The notes beneath the pieces were generated by a model that was not told the origin of the DNA, ran no database searches, and saw nothing but the letters and a program-made list of their open reading frames with translations. DNA of 39,320 nt from Candidatus Woesearchaeota archaeon (GTDB lineage Archaea > Nanobdellota > Nanobdellia > SCGC-AAA011-G17 > JACQNH01). The stretch lies in contig JACQNH010000067.1 of NCBI GenBank assembly GCA_016203175.1, forward strand, positions 1 through 39,320, in the 5' to 3' direction. Position 1 is the first letter of the stretch. Each line of letters begins with the position of its first letter. This document shows positions 15,600 through 23,590 of the stretch, in pieces. Position numbers and translations under genes: made by a program.

Positions 15600-17249
15600 C
15601 TAATTCACTATATCAAACAACACACTTAAATTCAATTCAAAAGCAGCTACTGGTGTTTCTAAGTTCCACTGAGTTAAAACTAAGGGTGAGATTTCTCCTA
15701 AAGTTGCAATTGATTTTCCTTTAATTAAAACTTCAGCGATTCTACCCGCAATAAAAGAAGGACAATTTGATTCTTTATATGTTGGAGTTAAATTTAAGGA
15801 TAAAAATAAAGAGTCTAAAACCTGTCTTATTTTTGTATAGTCAACATCTGCACTTGCTAAACAAACTGCTAATTTTAATTCTTCCTTAATATTTGTTTCA
15901 AATTTATTATCTTTAGAAAATGAATAACCAATTGTAAATATATTTTGAGGATATTCATTGTGTTTATTTCTATGTAAAGTTTCTATTAAAGAGGGTATTA
16001 ACCAAGCCCTTAATGCATTGTAGTCTTCTGTTAAAGCATTTTCTAACTCTATTAAATCAAAATCATGGTTCATTTTGTTGCATTGATTTTTTTTATTTGA
16101 CAGATGAAATGTATTGATTTCTGTAAAGTTTAAGCCTATAAGAATTTGTTTTATTAATGACTTAAATTTTTCAATTTTATCTTCTTCTGCTATTGTTGAT
16201 ATATTTGGAATTGAATGTTCAAAATTATTATATCCATAAGCAATTGCAATTTCTTCTGCAATGTCAATTTGGTGCATTATATCTGTTCTATAACTAGGAA
16301 TTAAAGCTTTTTTATTTTTATAACCTAAACCCATTTTTGCTAAGTATTTTTCAGTATCATTTTCATTTATTTTTAAGCCTAAAATTTTATTTATATAATT
16401 TAAATCAATTTTTAATTCTGTTGGTGATAAATTTGGTGTTTTAAGTTTTTGATTTTTGTACTGAATTTGTAAAGAATATATTTCTCCACCCATATCTACT
16501 AATGTTGTAACTATAATATTTAGGCATTGGTTGATTGTGTTTAAATCTATACCAGAAACTTCAATGAAAACATTTTTAGTTTTTTCAGTTACTTTTCCTG
16601 TTAATTCAGAATTTATTACTGGTATTAAAGACATGAAATTATTGTTTGAGTCTATAAAACAAGGATATAATTTGAAATCTTCTAATAAATGTTTATAGAA
16701 TTTACCTTTGGAGGTTTTATTTAGTATTTCAATTGCTGTTAATTCCTTTTTTTCCTCTAGAGGCTTAAATTTAATTTTTCCAGGTTCTAATGCTTTATAA
16801 TAAATAGGGAATTTAATTTTATCTAAAGGATAAATGCCAATTGAGGCTTTTTTTCTATTTCTGCAAAATGTAATATGTAATTTTTCCTGCAATTGCATTA
16901 TTTCTGTTATGTTTTCGTCATTGAATTTTACATTTTTAACAATTGCACATGCTGTATACGGCCTAATGTTGGATAATTTTGGATCAACTATTACTTTTTC
17001 TTTTGAGTCTTTTATTTTAAAACTAATTAAACCAGTTTTCTTTCCGATAAATGCTTTGAAAGCTCTTGCAAACCCTTGGTCAGACAGTAAATCCGGTCTA
17101 TTTGGGAAGACTTCCACTATTAAATCATTCCCTTCAATAGATTCCATATCTACGCCTAACATTGGAATTTTTTCTTCTAGTTCTTTATCTGTAAATTTCT
17201 TTCCTACAAGCTTCATTAATGTATTTTTGTTTATTGTTATCTTTGGCAT
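15600..17249 (-). CDS. pheT: Phenylalanyl-tRNA synthetase beta subunit
   Basis: The 549-residue protein is the archaeal/eukaryotic short form of PheT, without the bacterial N-terminal tRNA-binding domain. It begins MPKITINKNTLMKLVGKKF, carries EVFPNRPDLLSDQGFARAF early, a B5-type domain around ALIPSYRTDIMHQIDIAEEIAIAYGYNN, and ends with a synthetase-like core (LGEISPLVLTQWNLETPVAAFELN). It forms the alpha2-beta2 enzyme with PheS, whose stop lies one base upstream. Confidence 0.95.
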   Translation of the reverse strand: MPKITINKNTLMKLVGKKFTDKELEEKIPMLGVDMESIEGNDLIVEVFPNRPDLLSDQGFARAFKAFIGKKTGLISFKIKDSKEKVIVDPKLSNIRPYTACAIVKNVKFNDENITEIMQLQEKLHITFCRNRKKASIGIYPLDKIKFPIYYKALEPGKIKFKPLEEKKELTAIEILNKTSKGKFYKHLLEDFKLYPCFIDSNNNFMSLIPVINSELTGKVTEKTKNVFIEVSGIDLNTINQCLNIIVTTLVDMGGEIYSLQIQYKNQKLKTPNLSPTELKIDLNYINKILGLKINENDTEKYLAKMGLGYKNKKALIPSYRTDIMHQIDIAEEIAIAYGYNNFEHSIPNISTIAEEDKIEKFKSLIKQILIGLNFTEINTFHLSNKKNQCNKMNHDFDLIELENALTEDYNALRAWLIPSLIETLHRNKHNEYPQNIFTIGYSFSKDNKFETNIKEELKLAVCLASADVDYTKIRQVLDSLFLSLNLTPTYKESNCPSFIAGRIAEVLIKGKSIATLGEISPLVLTQWNLETPVAAFELNLSVLFDIVN

Positions 17250-17250
17250 T

Positions 17251-18750
17251 TTATTTCATCCATATTTTTGATTCACGTATATGTTTTAAATCTGCTAAAT
17301 ACAATTCTCTTATGTCACTAATTTTGTAATAATCTTTGACAATTCTTTCTATGCCTAAACCCCATGCTAAAACTGGAATTTCTTTTCCTAATAAAGATTT
17401 AACTACTTCTGGCCTTAAAATCCCCGCCCCCCCTAATTCTAACCATTTATTTTTGGTTTCATCAAAGACAAAAATTTCAAGTCCGGGTTCAACATAGGGA
17501 AAAAATCCAGGACTAAAACGAACTTTCTTGTAACCCATTTTAAGAAAGAATTCTTTTAAGTAACCAATTAAGTGTTTGAAATTTGCATTTTCATCAATTA
17601 CAATACCTTCTGTTTGTGTAAATTCTGCTAAATGAGACCAATCTAAAGTTTCATTTCTAAATACACGACCAATTGAAAAATATTTACCAGGTAATTGTTT
17701 TAAATTGGATAATGTTCTTGCTGATAATGGGGTTGTATGAGTTCTTAATACCAATCTTTTTGCAGTTTCAGGATTCCATTTATATTTCCATCCTTTTTCA
17801 TGCTGCAATTTAACTTGATTTAAAATTTTTTGATTAGGTAATTTTCCATTTTTTGGATCTTTAATAAATAAAGTATCCTGCATTTCTCTTGCTGGGTGAT
17901 CTTGAGGTGTAAATAAAGCATCAAAATTCCAGAAAGAAGTATCTACTAAAGGACCTGTCATTTCTTTAAAGCCTAATTCAAGCCAGATTTTTTTAATATA
18001 ATTAATAGCTTGAGTTAAAGGATGCAATTTTCCTGGATAAATTAAAGGAACATTAATTTCAACATCGTAATGTCTGAATTTATTATCTACCCATGAGCCT
18101 GTTCTTAGCATTTCTGGGGTTAGATTATCAACAAAAGTTTCTTTTAGAATTTTTTCTTTTGATAATATTCTTCCTAATTCTGTTAATTCTACTGTAAATG
18201 TTTTTTCTAAAGTAGTGTTAATTAAACTTTTTCTTCTTTTTAATTCTTCTAAAATAATTTTTTCTTCTTTTGTTAATTTTTCTAAATTTAAAGGAAGTTT
18301 TTTTAGTAATTTTTCTTCTTCAGTTTCTTTGTTGATTAAATCTTTTCCTTTTGGAGTTAAAGAAATAATTAATCCTGGTCTAATATCGATAGCATTTTTT
18401 CTTTTTAAAACTCCTATTGAAGCATTTAATTCTTCAGTAGATAAATCTGACATCCTTTTAATTTCTTCGGCTTTTAGTGTTTCTTTAGTTTTAAAAGCAT
18501 TTAAGAATCTTCTTTCTGGTAAACCGTTTTTTAAGTAAGCTTGACCATTTAAATCTAAGTTAACAATTTCTTTTATATCTTTTTTAATTTTTAAGATATC
18601 TTTATTTTGAAGCCATTGAAAGGCACGCATTACCTCAATTTCCTGCAGACCAGTTTTTTGTGATATTGCTTTTAATTCTCTTAATTCCTGTAAAACTGGT
18701 AAAACCTTTCTTTCAAATGAATGAAGTTTTGAAATCAGCTCTTTTTCCAT
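17251..18750 (-). CDS. pheS: Phenylalanyl-tRNA synthetase alpha subunit
   Basis: The 499-residue protein is archaeal-type PheS. The N-terminal half contains winged-helix repeats (for example GLQEIEVMRAFQWLQ), which bind tRNA in this family. The class II catalytic half shows motif 2 in SIGRVFRNETLDWSHLAEF and motif 3 in LAWGLGIERIV, with HPAREMQDTLF in between. It charges tRNAPhe with phenylalanine together with PheT. The promoter has ACCTTTAAATTC on the minus strand about 27 nt before ATG 18750. Confidence 0.96.
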   Translation of the reverse strand: MEKELISKLHSFERKVLPVLQELRELKAISQKTGLQEIEVMRAFQWLQNKDILKIKKDIKEIVNLDLNGQAYLKNGLPERRFLNAFKTKETLKAEEIKRMSDLSTEELNASIGVLKRKNAIDIRPGLIISLTPKGKDLINKETEEEKLLKKLPLNLEKLTKEEKIILEELKRRKSLINTTLEKTFTVELTELGRILSKEKILKETFVDNLTPEMLRTGSWVDNKFRHYDVEINVPLIYPGKLHPLTQAINYIKKIWLELGFKEMTGPLVDTSFWNFDALFTPQDHPAREMQDTLFIKDPKNGKLPNQKILNQVKLQHEKGWKYKWNPETAKRLVLRTHTTPLSARTLSNLKQLPGKYFSIGRVFRNETLDWSHLAEFTQTEGIVIDENANFKHLIGYLKEFFLKMGYKKVRFSPGFFPYVEPGLEIFVFDETKNKWLELGGAGILRPEVVKSLLGKEIPVLAWGLGIERIVKDYYKISDIRELYLADLKHIRESKIWMK

Positions 18751-18788
18751 TATTTAGTGTTAAAGAGCTATGAATTTAAAGGTTTTGG

Positions 18789-18816
18789 TGGTTTAGATCC
18801 TATGGTTTAGATCCTA
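18789..18816. repeat. 14-bp tandem duplication
   Basis: TGGTTTAGATCCTA occurs twice in direct succession (18789-18802 and 18803-18816), just upstream of the pheS promoter and about 40-70 nt upstream of the rightward micro-ORF. It may be a regulatory site or simple slippage. Confidence 0.8.
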
Positions 18817-18856
18817 GATATGTAATACCTTTATACTAAGAAAGTTTAATGAGATT

Positions 18857-18964
18857 ATGAAAAAAGAGTATTTTTGGAACAAAATTGAAAGATTCCAAAA
18901 AAGAAAGGTAAGTGTTAAGCGGCTACAGAAAGAGTTAGAAAAATTGGAGAATAAAAATGACTGA
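18857..18964 (+). CDS. 35-residue basic micro-protein
   Basis: The ORF begins MKKEYFWNKIERFQKRK and ends with a charged helix (KRLQKELEKLENKND). A TATA-like CTTTATACTA lies about 25 nt upstream, and the stop overlaps the start of the next small ORF by 8 nt. Correct promoter spacing plus overlap supports expression. No family is recognised. Confidence 0.45.
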   Translation: MKKEYFWNKIERFQKRKVSVKRLQKELEKLENKND

Positions 18965-19091
18965 TATAATAAGTGTTCAAAATTGGATTTTATTACTTGA
19001 ACTACTTATATTCTTAATTTCTGACAAGAAAATGGTATTAATTTATTTTTTGCTAGCTTTATTTAGCGTTATAGTTTTTTATTTTATCTAA
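18957..19091 (+). CDS. 44-residue two-helix membrane micro-protein
   Basis: The ORF begins MTDIISVQNWILLLELLIF, has a short polar turn (SDKK) and a second hydrophobic helix (MVLIYFLLALFSVIVFYFI). It overlaps the upstream basic micro-ORF by 8 nt, suggesting a coupled pair of a basic helix and a membrane protein. No family is recognised. Confidence 0.45.
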   Translation: MTDIISVQNWILLLELLIFLISDKKMVLIYFLLALFSVIVFYFI

Positions 19092-19092
19092 T

Positions 19093-19289
19093 TTATTCGG
19101 TGGGTTTCATTCCTTCAAAAATTTTTTCATCAAATTTCTCACCAGTTAACTTCCCATATAAAGCTCAACTGCAAGGATGCTGGATAAATCTTTAACAAAT
19201 AAGTTAAATTCAAAACTTCCAATTGGTGCTTCTTCAAATTTGTGAACTTCTATTTTTTCATTTTCTTTTGTAATTAGGTCTAATTTTTA
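19093..19289 (-). pseudogene. Frameshifted gene remnant
   Basis: On the minus strand, coding-like sequence reads through EKIEVHKFEEAPIGSFEF and NLFVKDLSSILAVELYMG in one frame. It continues, after a frameshift near 19154, as KLTGEKFDEKIFEGMKPTE and a TAA at 19093-19095. It has no start codon, and a stop lies just upstream at its beginning. This is the decayed end of an unidentified gene. The amino-acid composition is natural, which separates it from random intergenic sequence. Confidence 0.55.
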
Positions 19290-19329
19290 TAATACAAATA
19301 TTTAAAAACAAAGATAATCTAAAAAGTAT

Positions 19330-19626
19330 ATGCTTAATGAAATAGATAAGGAAACAATAATGCGAGTGGTTACATTTTTCAACATAGCTTCTCTGAAATG
19401 CTCTTGTTGTGGGGAATTAGGAGAACATATTGACAGTAATAAAGATATAAAAATAATAACGAAGGCAGAATTTTATGGAATAAAGAACATTAAAGGATGG
19501 GAAGAGAGGATGGACAAAGAGCTGATATGGATAAAAAATAATAAAGAAAAAGTTCTTTCTATATTACCAGAGATAGAACAAGAATGGGGAGAATCGTGTA
19601 AAATAATTCAGCAGGTTCTATCATGA
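19330..19626 (+). CDS. Hypothetical 98-residue protein
   Basis: This small protein begins MLNEIDKETIMRVVTFFNIA. It has a CSCCGELGEH segment that could bind metal and a C-terminal helix rich in charged and aromatic residues. AAATATTTAAAAAC (about 19296-19309) is a TATA box at the expected distance from ATG 19330. The gene ends 4 nt before an orphan IS200/IS605 right end, whose would-be guide sequence covers its last codons. No family is recognised. Confidence 0.6.
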   Translation: MLNEIDKETIMRVVTFFNIASLKCSCCGELGEHIDSNKDIKIITKAEFYGIKNIKGWEERMDKELIWIKNNKEKVLSILPEIEQEWGESCKIIQQVLS

Positions 19627-19630
19627 GACC

Positions 19631-19749
19631 TGTGATATCCCCCCTCAGCTAAAAAGCAGGGGGCTTCCAGCGTCTGTTGTCTTTGAAGACTCACCACGTC
19701 TAGTTCCTTGTTCATCCATCCTGCCTAATTTAGAATTTAATAAAGATTT
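19631..19749 (-). mobile_element. Orphan IS200/IS605 right end with tnpB 3' tail (omega-RNA scaffold)
   Basis: Positions 19656-19732 match 39124-39200 with one mismatch over 77 nt. The second copy is the 3' end of tnpB. Read on the minus strand, the insert encodes the TnpB tail GRMDEQGTRRGESS...DAGSPLL (stop at 19645-19647). A terminal hairpin follows (CCCCCT...AGGGGG), then a TCACA end shared by both copies. The rest of tnpB is absent. In this family the region is also the scaffold of the omega RNA that guides TnpB, so this solo end could supply guide RNA in trans or be a non-autonomous unit. The exact border is estimated from where the copies diverge. Confidence 0.85.
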
Positions 19750-20247
19750 CTAAAAATATGGTACTTTCAATTGACAATTATTAAAAATTTCCTCCAAACG
19801 TTCTTTTGAATTTCTTTTATTTCTTTCGATTCCCATACATTCTGCTATTATCTTAATAAGTTCATTAGTTTCTATTTTAGTCTGAGAAAGTGCAGTTCTA
19901 AATGCCAATGGTTCCAAATTTGCCTTTTCAAAAGATACCTTTCCATCATTCTTAAAACAATCATCAGAACAATAAATAAAATCAAAAGAAGAGACTCTTG
20001 TATCCCCAGGATTATACATTGACCCATAATAAATACTAATAAAATTTGCAGGCTTATCACATTCTCTTCTACAACAATTCTTAACAGAAACAAAATTACT
20101 AACAACATGCTCAACAAATTCAAAACGCTCTTTTAAAGATCGCTTTGCAACTACATCAATAGCCCAGGTAAAATATTTGTAGTCCCTTAAAACAATCTGC
20201 TCCACAGAAGATCCAGAATATTTTCCAAATGGCATTATTTCAGGCAT
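19750..20247 (-). CDS. DUF3820-like protein with Cys-rich centre
   Basis: The product (about 165 residues) starts MPEIMPFGKYSGSSVEQIVL, the 'MPFGKYKGxxxxxI' signature of DUF3820/exonuclease-X C-terminal-type modules, followed by DYKYFTWAID. The middle (NCCRRECDKPANF ... YCSDDCF) has Cys pairs suited to a zinc site. The C-terminal helix pair is unrecognised. ATG 20247 is preferred over TTG 20262, with the TATA GGTTTAAAAGCGG on the minus strand 25 nt upstream. Its stop is directly followed, in frame, by the orphan tnpB tail, so it occupies the place tnpB would have in the element and could be cargo. Confidence 0.6.
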   Translation of the reverse strand: MPEIMPFGKYSGSSVEQIVLRDYKYFTWAIDVVAKRSLKERFEFVEHVVSNFVSVKNCCRRECDKPANFISIYYGSMYNPGDTRVSSFDFIYCSDDCFKNDGKVSFEKANLEPLAFRTALSQTKIETNELIKIIAECMGIERNKRNSKERLEEIFNNCQLKVPYF

Positions 20248-20362
20248 CAAATAAACTGCCAAAAACCGCTTTTAAACCTTATGGACTTAAAATCATAATA
20301 GTTAATCTTCAAAGGCAATATTTAAATAATCTAAATTCATCTAAAAATAAAAGGAGGCTAAA

Positions 20363-20626
20363 ATGACTGACTTATTAATGTTTTCAGGAACCGAGTGTAA
20401 ACATTGTCATGAAATGTTGCCGTTAGTCAAAAAACTAGAAAAAGAACTAAAGGTAAAAGTAAAAATTCTAGAAGTCTGGCACAATGCAGAAAATGCTAAA
20501 TTACTCCAAGAAAAAGATACAATAGGTTGTGGCGGAATTCCATTTTTTTATAATGAAAAAACAAAAAAAGCATTATGTGGTTCTGTTTCTTATGAAGAAT
20601 TAAAAGCCTGGGCACAAGGAAAATAA
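20363..20626 (+). CDS. Thioredoxin/glutaredoxin-like protein
   Basis: The 87-residue protein has a thioredoxin-fold pattern: a beta strand (TDLLMFSG), then TECKHCHEML with redox-active Cys12-x-x-Cys15, then the cis-Pro-type loop GGIPFFYNEKT. An additional Cys pair (IGCGG and ALCGS) is present. The start has the strong SD AAAGGAGG, and an AATATTTAAATAA TATA box lies upstream. It opens the pyruvate dehydrogenase operon, with one base before pdhA. It probably reduces disulfides; a role in the complex's lipoyl cycle is possible but unproven. Confidence 0.8.
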   Translation: MTDLLMFSGTECKHCHEMLPLVKKLEKELKVKVKILEVWHNAENAKLLQEKDTIGCGGIPFFYNEKTKKALCGSVSYEELKAWAQGK

Positions 20627-20627
20627 A

Positions 20628-21698
20628 ATGCTAAAAACAATAGAGAAATTTGAAGTAAAATATCTGCAAATTCTGGATGAAAACGGGAATATAGACAAAA
20701 AACTAAAACCAAAATTAAATAATAATGATATTAAAAAGATGTATGAGTTTATGGTTCTAATAAGAATCTACGATGAAATTGCCTTAAAATTACAAAGAGC
20801 AGGTAGACTAGGAACTTATCCTTCACTAAGAGGTCAAGAAGCAATCCAAATCGGTTCAGCATTTCTAATAAAAGATGAAGATTGGATAGTCCCTAGTTTT
20901 AGATCAGAAGGCGTTTTAATTTACAAAAGAATTCCAATAGAAGATCTTTATGCAGTTTTTGGAGGCGATGAAAGAGGTTACATTACAAATAAAAATATCA
21001 TCCCTTTTGCAATTCCAGTTGGCACTCAAATGATACATGCCTGTGGTATTGGTTATTCTCTAAAATTAAAAAAGAAAAAAGCAGCTTCAATAACGTACTT
21101 TGGTGATGGTGCAACATCAGAAGGAGACTTCCATGAAGCAATGAATTTCGCAGGAGTATTTAAATTACCAGTTGTTTTTATATGTCAAAATAACCAATGG
21201 GCTATCTCAATTCCAGTCGAAAAACAAACAGCATCAGAAACTCTAGCACAAAAAGCAATTGCATACGGCTTTGAAGGCATTAAAGTAGACGGCAATGACA
21301 TATTTGCAGTTTACCAAGCAACAAAAGAAGCCCTAGAAAAAGCAAGAAAAGGAAAAGGACCTACTCTTATAGAATGCTTTACCTACAGAATGTCAGATCA
21401 TACAACAGCAGATGACGCATCCAAATATAGATCTAAAGAAGAAGTTAAAAAATGGGAAAAGAAAGATCCAATTAAAAGATTAGAAATTTACATGCTTAAA
21501 AATAAAATTACAAATCAAAAATATTTCTTAAAAATAAAAGAAGAAGCAGAAAAGAAAGTAAATATAGCAGTTAAAAAATATGAATCAACACCAGAAGCAC
21601 CACCAGATGACATTTTAAAATATGTTTACAAAGAATTCCCAGAAAATCTTAAAGACCAATTAGAAGAATTAAAATTAAGAAAGGAGTTAGCAAAATGA
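20628..21698 (+). CDS. pdhA: Pyruvate dehydrogenase E1 alpha subunit
   Basis: The 356-residue protein is the thiamine-diphosphate-binding alpha chain of a 2-oxo acid dehydrogenase E1. The ThDP motif runs from GDGATSEGDFHEAMNFA (GDG at 159-161) to QNNQWAISIP. RVRSEG-like FRSEGVLIY and the phospholoop-type YRMSDHTTADDASKYRS are also present. It decarboxylates pyruvate and transfers the acetyl group to lipoyl-E2. The branched-chain 2-oxo acid enzyme is closely related; pyruvate is preferred because of the linked acetyl-CoA synthetase. It overlaps pdhB by 4 nt. Confidence 0.9.
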   Translation: MLKTIEKFEVKYLQILDENGNIDKKLKPKLNNNDIKKMYEFMVLIRIYDEIALKLQRAGRLGTYPSLRGQEAIQIGSAFLIKDEDWIVPSFRSEGVLIYKRIPIEDLYAVFGGDERGYITNKNIIPFAIPVGTQMIHACGIGYSLKLKKKKAASITYFGDGATSEGDFHEAMNFAGVFKLPVVFICQNNQWAISIPVEKQTASETLAQKAIAYGFEGIKVDGNDIFAVYQATKEALEKARKGKGPTLIECFTYRMSDHTTADDASKYRSKEEVKKWEKKDPIKRLEIYMLKNKITNQKYFLKIKEEAEKKVNIAVKKYESTPEAPPDDILKYVYKEFPENLKDQLEELKLRKELAK

Positions 21699-22660
21699 TC
21701 TTGAATCTAGTAGAAGCAATAAATTTAGGATTAAAACAAGAAATGCAGAAAGATAAATCTGTAATAATCCTAGGCGAAGATGTTGGTATTGATGGTGGAG
21801 TCTTTAGAGTTACAGACGGTTTATTAAAAAAATTTGGCCCAGAAAGAGTTATCGATACACCATTAGCAGAATCAGGAATTATTGGGATGTCTATAGGAAT
21901 GGCAATGTCAGGATTAAAACCAGTAGCAGAATGCCAGTTTGAAGGTTTTATGTTACCCGCATTTGATCAACTAGTAAACCACGCAGCAAGAATAAGGAAC
22001 AGATCAAGAGGAAGATTTTCTTGTCCTTTAGTTTTAAGATCCCCTTTTGGAGGAATGGTCAGAGCATTCGAACACCACTCAGAATCCCCAGAAAGTTATT
22101 ATGTTCATACCCCAGGATTAAAAGTTGTTATTCCCTCAACACCTTATGATGCAAAAGGTTTAATTGTTTCAGCCATAAGGGATCCAGACCCAGTTATTTT
22201 CTTTGAACCAAAAAGAATCTATAGGGCTATAAAACAAGAAGTTCCAGAAAAAGAATACACAATACCAATAGGAAAAGCAAACATCAGAAAAGAAGGCGAT
22301 GATTTAACATTAATCTCATGGGGTGCAATGGTAAGGGAATGCGAAAAAGCCTTAGAAAATATTAAAGCAAATATAGAGTTTATAGATTTAAGAACTGTAA
22401 AACCCTTAGATGTTGAAACAATAATAAATTCAGTAAAAAAAACAGGCAAGGTTGTCATAGTTCAGGAAGCACCAAAAACCCTAGGTCTAGCATCAGAAAT
22501 AATCTCAATAATTAACGATAAAGCATTATTAAGCCTGGAAGCACCAGTAGAAAGGATTACAGGTTTTGATACAATAGTCCCATTAGCAAGACTTGAAAAA
22601 TATCATAATCCTAGTGTTGAAAGAATAGTTTATGGAATAAATAAAGTTTTAAAGTACTAA
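21695..22660 (+). CDS. pdhB: Pyruvate dehydrogenase E1 beta subunit
   Basis: The 321-residue beta chain shows the family sequence GEDVGIDGGVFRVTDGL, DTPLAESGIIGMSIGMAMSG, AECQFEGFMLPAFDQL, and the C-terminal transketolase-type domain with DLRTVKPLD and VERITGFDTIVPLARLE. It pairs with PdhA to form the alpha2-beta2 E1. The start codon overlaps the pdhA stop (ATGA). The length is normal. Confidence 0.92.
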   Translation: MILNLVEAINLGLKQEMQKDKSVIILGEDVGIDGGVFRVTDGLLKKFGPERVIDTPLAESGIIGMSIGMAMSGLKPVAECQFEGFMLPAFDQLVNHAARIRNRSRGRFSCPLVLRSPFGGMVRAFEHHSESPESYYVHTPGLKVVIPSTPYDAKGLIVSAIRDPDPVIFFEPKRIYRAIKQEVPEKEYTIPIGKANIRKEGDDLTLISWGAMVRECEKALENIKANIEFIDLRTVKPLDVETIINSVKKTGKVVIVQEAPKTLGLASEIISIINDKALLSLEAPVERITGFDTIVPLARLEKYHNPSVERIVYGINKVLKY

Positions 22661-22675
22661 AAAGTAATAGGAGTA

Positions 22676-23590
22676 ATGAGCTTGGAAAATAAAATATGGA
22701 AGGTCATTAAATTATCGCAGTATGATAGCTACTTTAATGTTGCAATAGATGAAGCTTTATTAGAATTAATGAACCACAATACAAGACCAACATTAGTAAC
22801 AACAGAATGGTTTCCAACAATATCAGTAGGCTACTCCCAAGATGTAAACAAAGATGTAGATTTAGAGGCTTGTAAAAAATATAATACAACCCTGGTAAGA
22901 AGAATCTCAGGAGGCCAAGCAGTATATTTAGATGAAGGCTATATAGTTTTTTCCTTAATAGCACAAAAAGAATGTTTTCCAAAAGATTTATCCAAATTAA
23001 GAGAATCTGTTTGTAATGTTATAGTCAAAACACTAAAAGAAAATAAAATACCTTGTAAATTCTATCCCCCAGATAATATAATAACAGAAGAAAATGGGAA
23101 TACAAGAACTATAGGAAATTCAGGTCAAAGGATTAAAAAAAATACAATTGCTTTGCACGGAAGTATAAGATACGATTTATTAAATTTTGAAAAAATGATA
23201 GACATGTTAATGATTAATGGCAACAAATTAAATCCATTTGCAAAGGATATTAAAAAACATCTCGCTTACATTAGAATGTACAATCAAGAAATAACAAAAG
23301 AGGGATTACAGGAAAAATTGATACAGAATTTAATAAAAAATTTTGGAAAAGGCTATGTAAAAGGAAAATTTTCTTCACGAAAAGAATTCTTTGATATTAA
23401 TTCTTTAGCAAATAGAAAATACAGTACAAAAGAGTGGCTTTTCAATAGTGTTTCAAATCCAGAAACAAGAGGTGTTTGTTATCTCTATCTAAATGGAAAA
23501 TGCATTGTTCCAGAAATAGCACGTTTACTGCCATATAATAAACCAAGTGGTATACAAGAAGCAACAATAGAGGTGAATAATGGTATATGA
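22676..23590 (+). CDS. lplA: Lipoate-protein ligase
   Basis: The 304-residue protein has the LplA/LipB/BirA fold signature: TLVRRISGGQAVYLDEGYIVFSL (RRISGG at 75-80), preceded by FNVAIDEALLE and followed by IGNSGQRIKKN. The last carries the lysine-containing loop after the NSGQ segment. It attaches lipoate to the E2 lipoyl lysine, so its place between E1 and E2 genes makes sense. The start has an AGGAG motif. Its last 11 nt overlap the E2 gene. The operon therefore encodes its own lipoylation enzyme, probably for scavenged lipoate. Confidence 0.92.
   Translation: MSLENKIWKVIKLSQYDSYFNVAIDEALLELMNHNTRPTLVTTEWFPTISVGYSQDVNKDVDLEACKKYNTTLVRRISGGQAVYLDEGYIVFSLIAQKECFPKDLSKLRESVCNVIVKTLKENKIPCKFYPPDNIITEENGNTRTIGNSGQRIKKNTIALHGSIRYDLLNFEKMIDMLMINGNKLNPFAKDIKKHLAYIRMYNQEITKEGLQEKLIQNLIKNFGKGYVKGKFSSRKEFFDINSLANRKYSTKEWLFNSVSNPETRGVCYLYLNGKCIVPEIARLLPYNKPSGIQEATIEVNNGI

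Noticed and set aside
19872..20123. 83-residue hydrophobic leftward ORF
   Set aside because: It is a shifted-frame shadow inside the DUF3820-like gene, whose FGKYSG motif and Cys pairs show the true frame.
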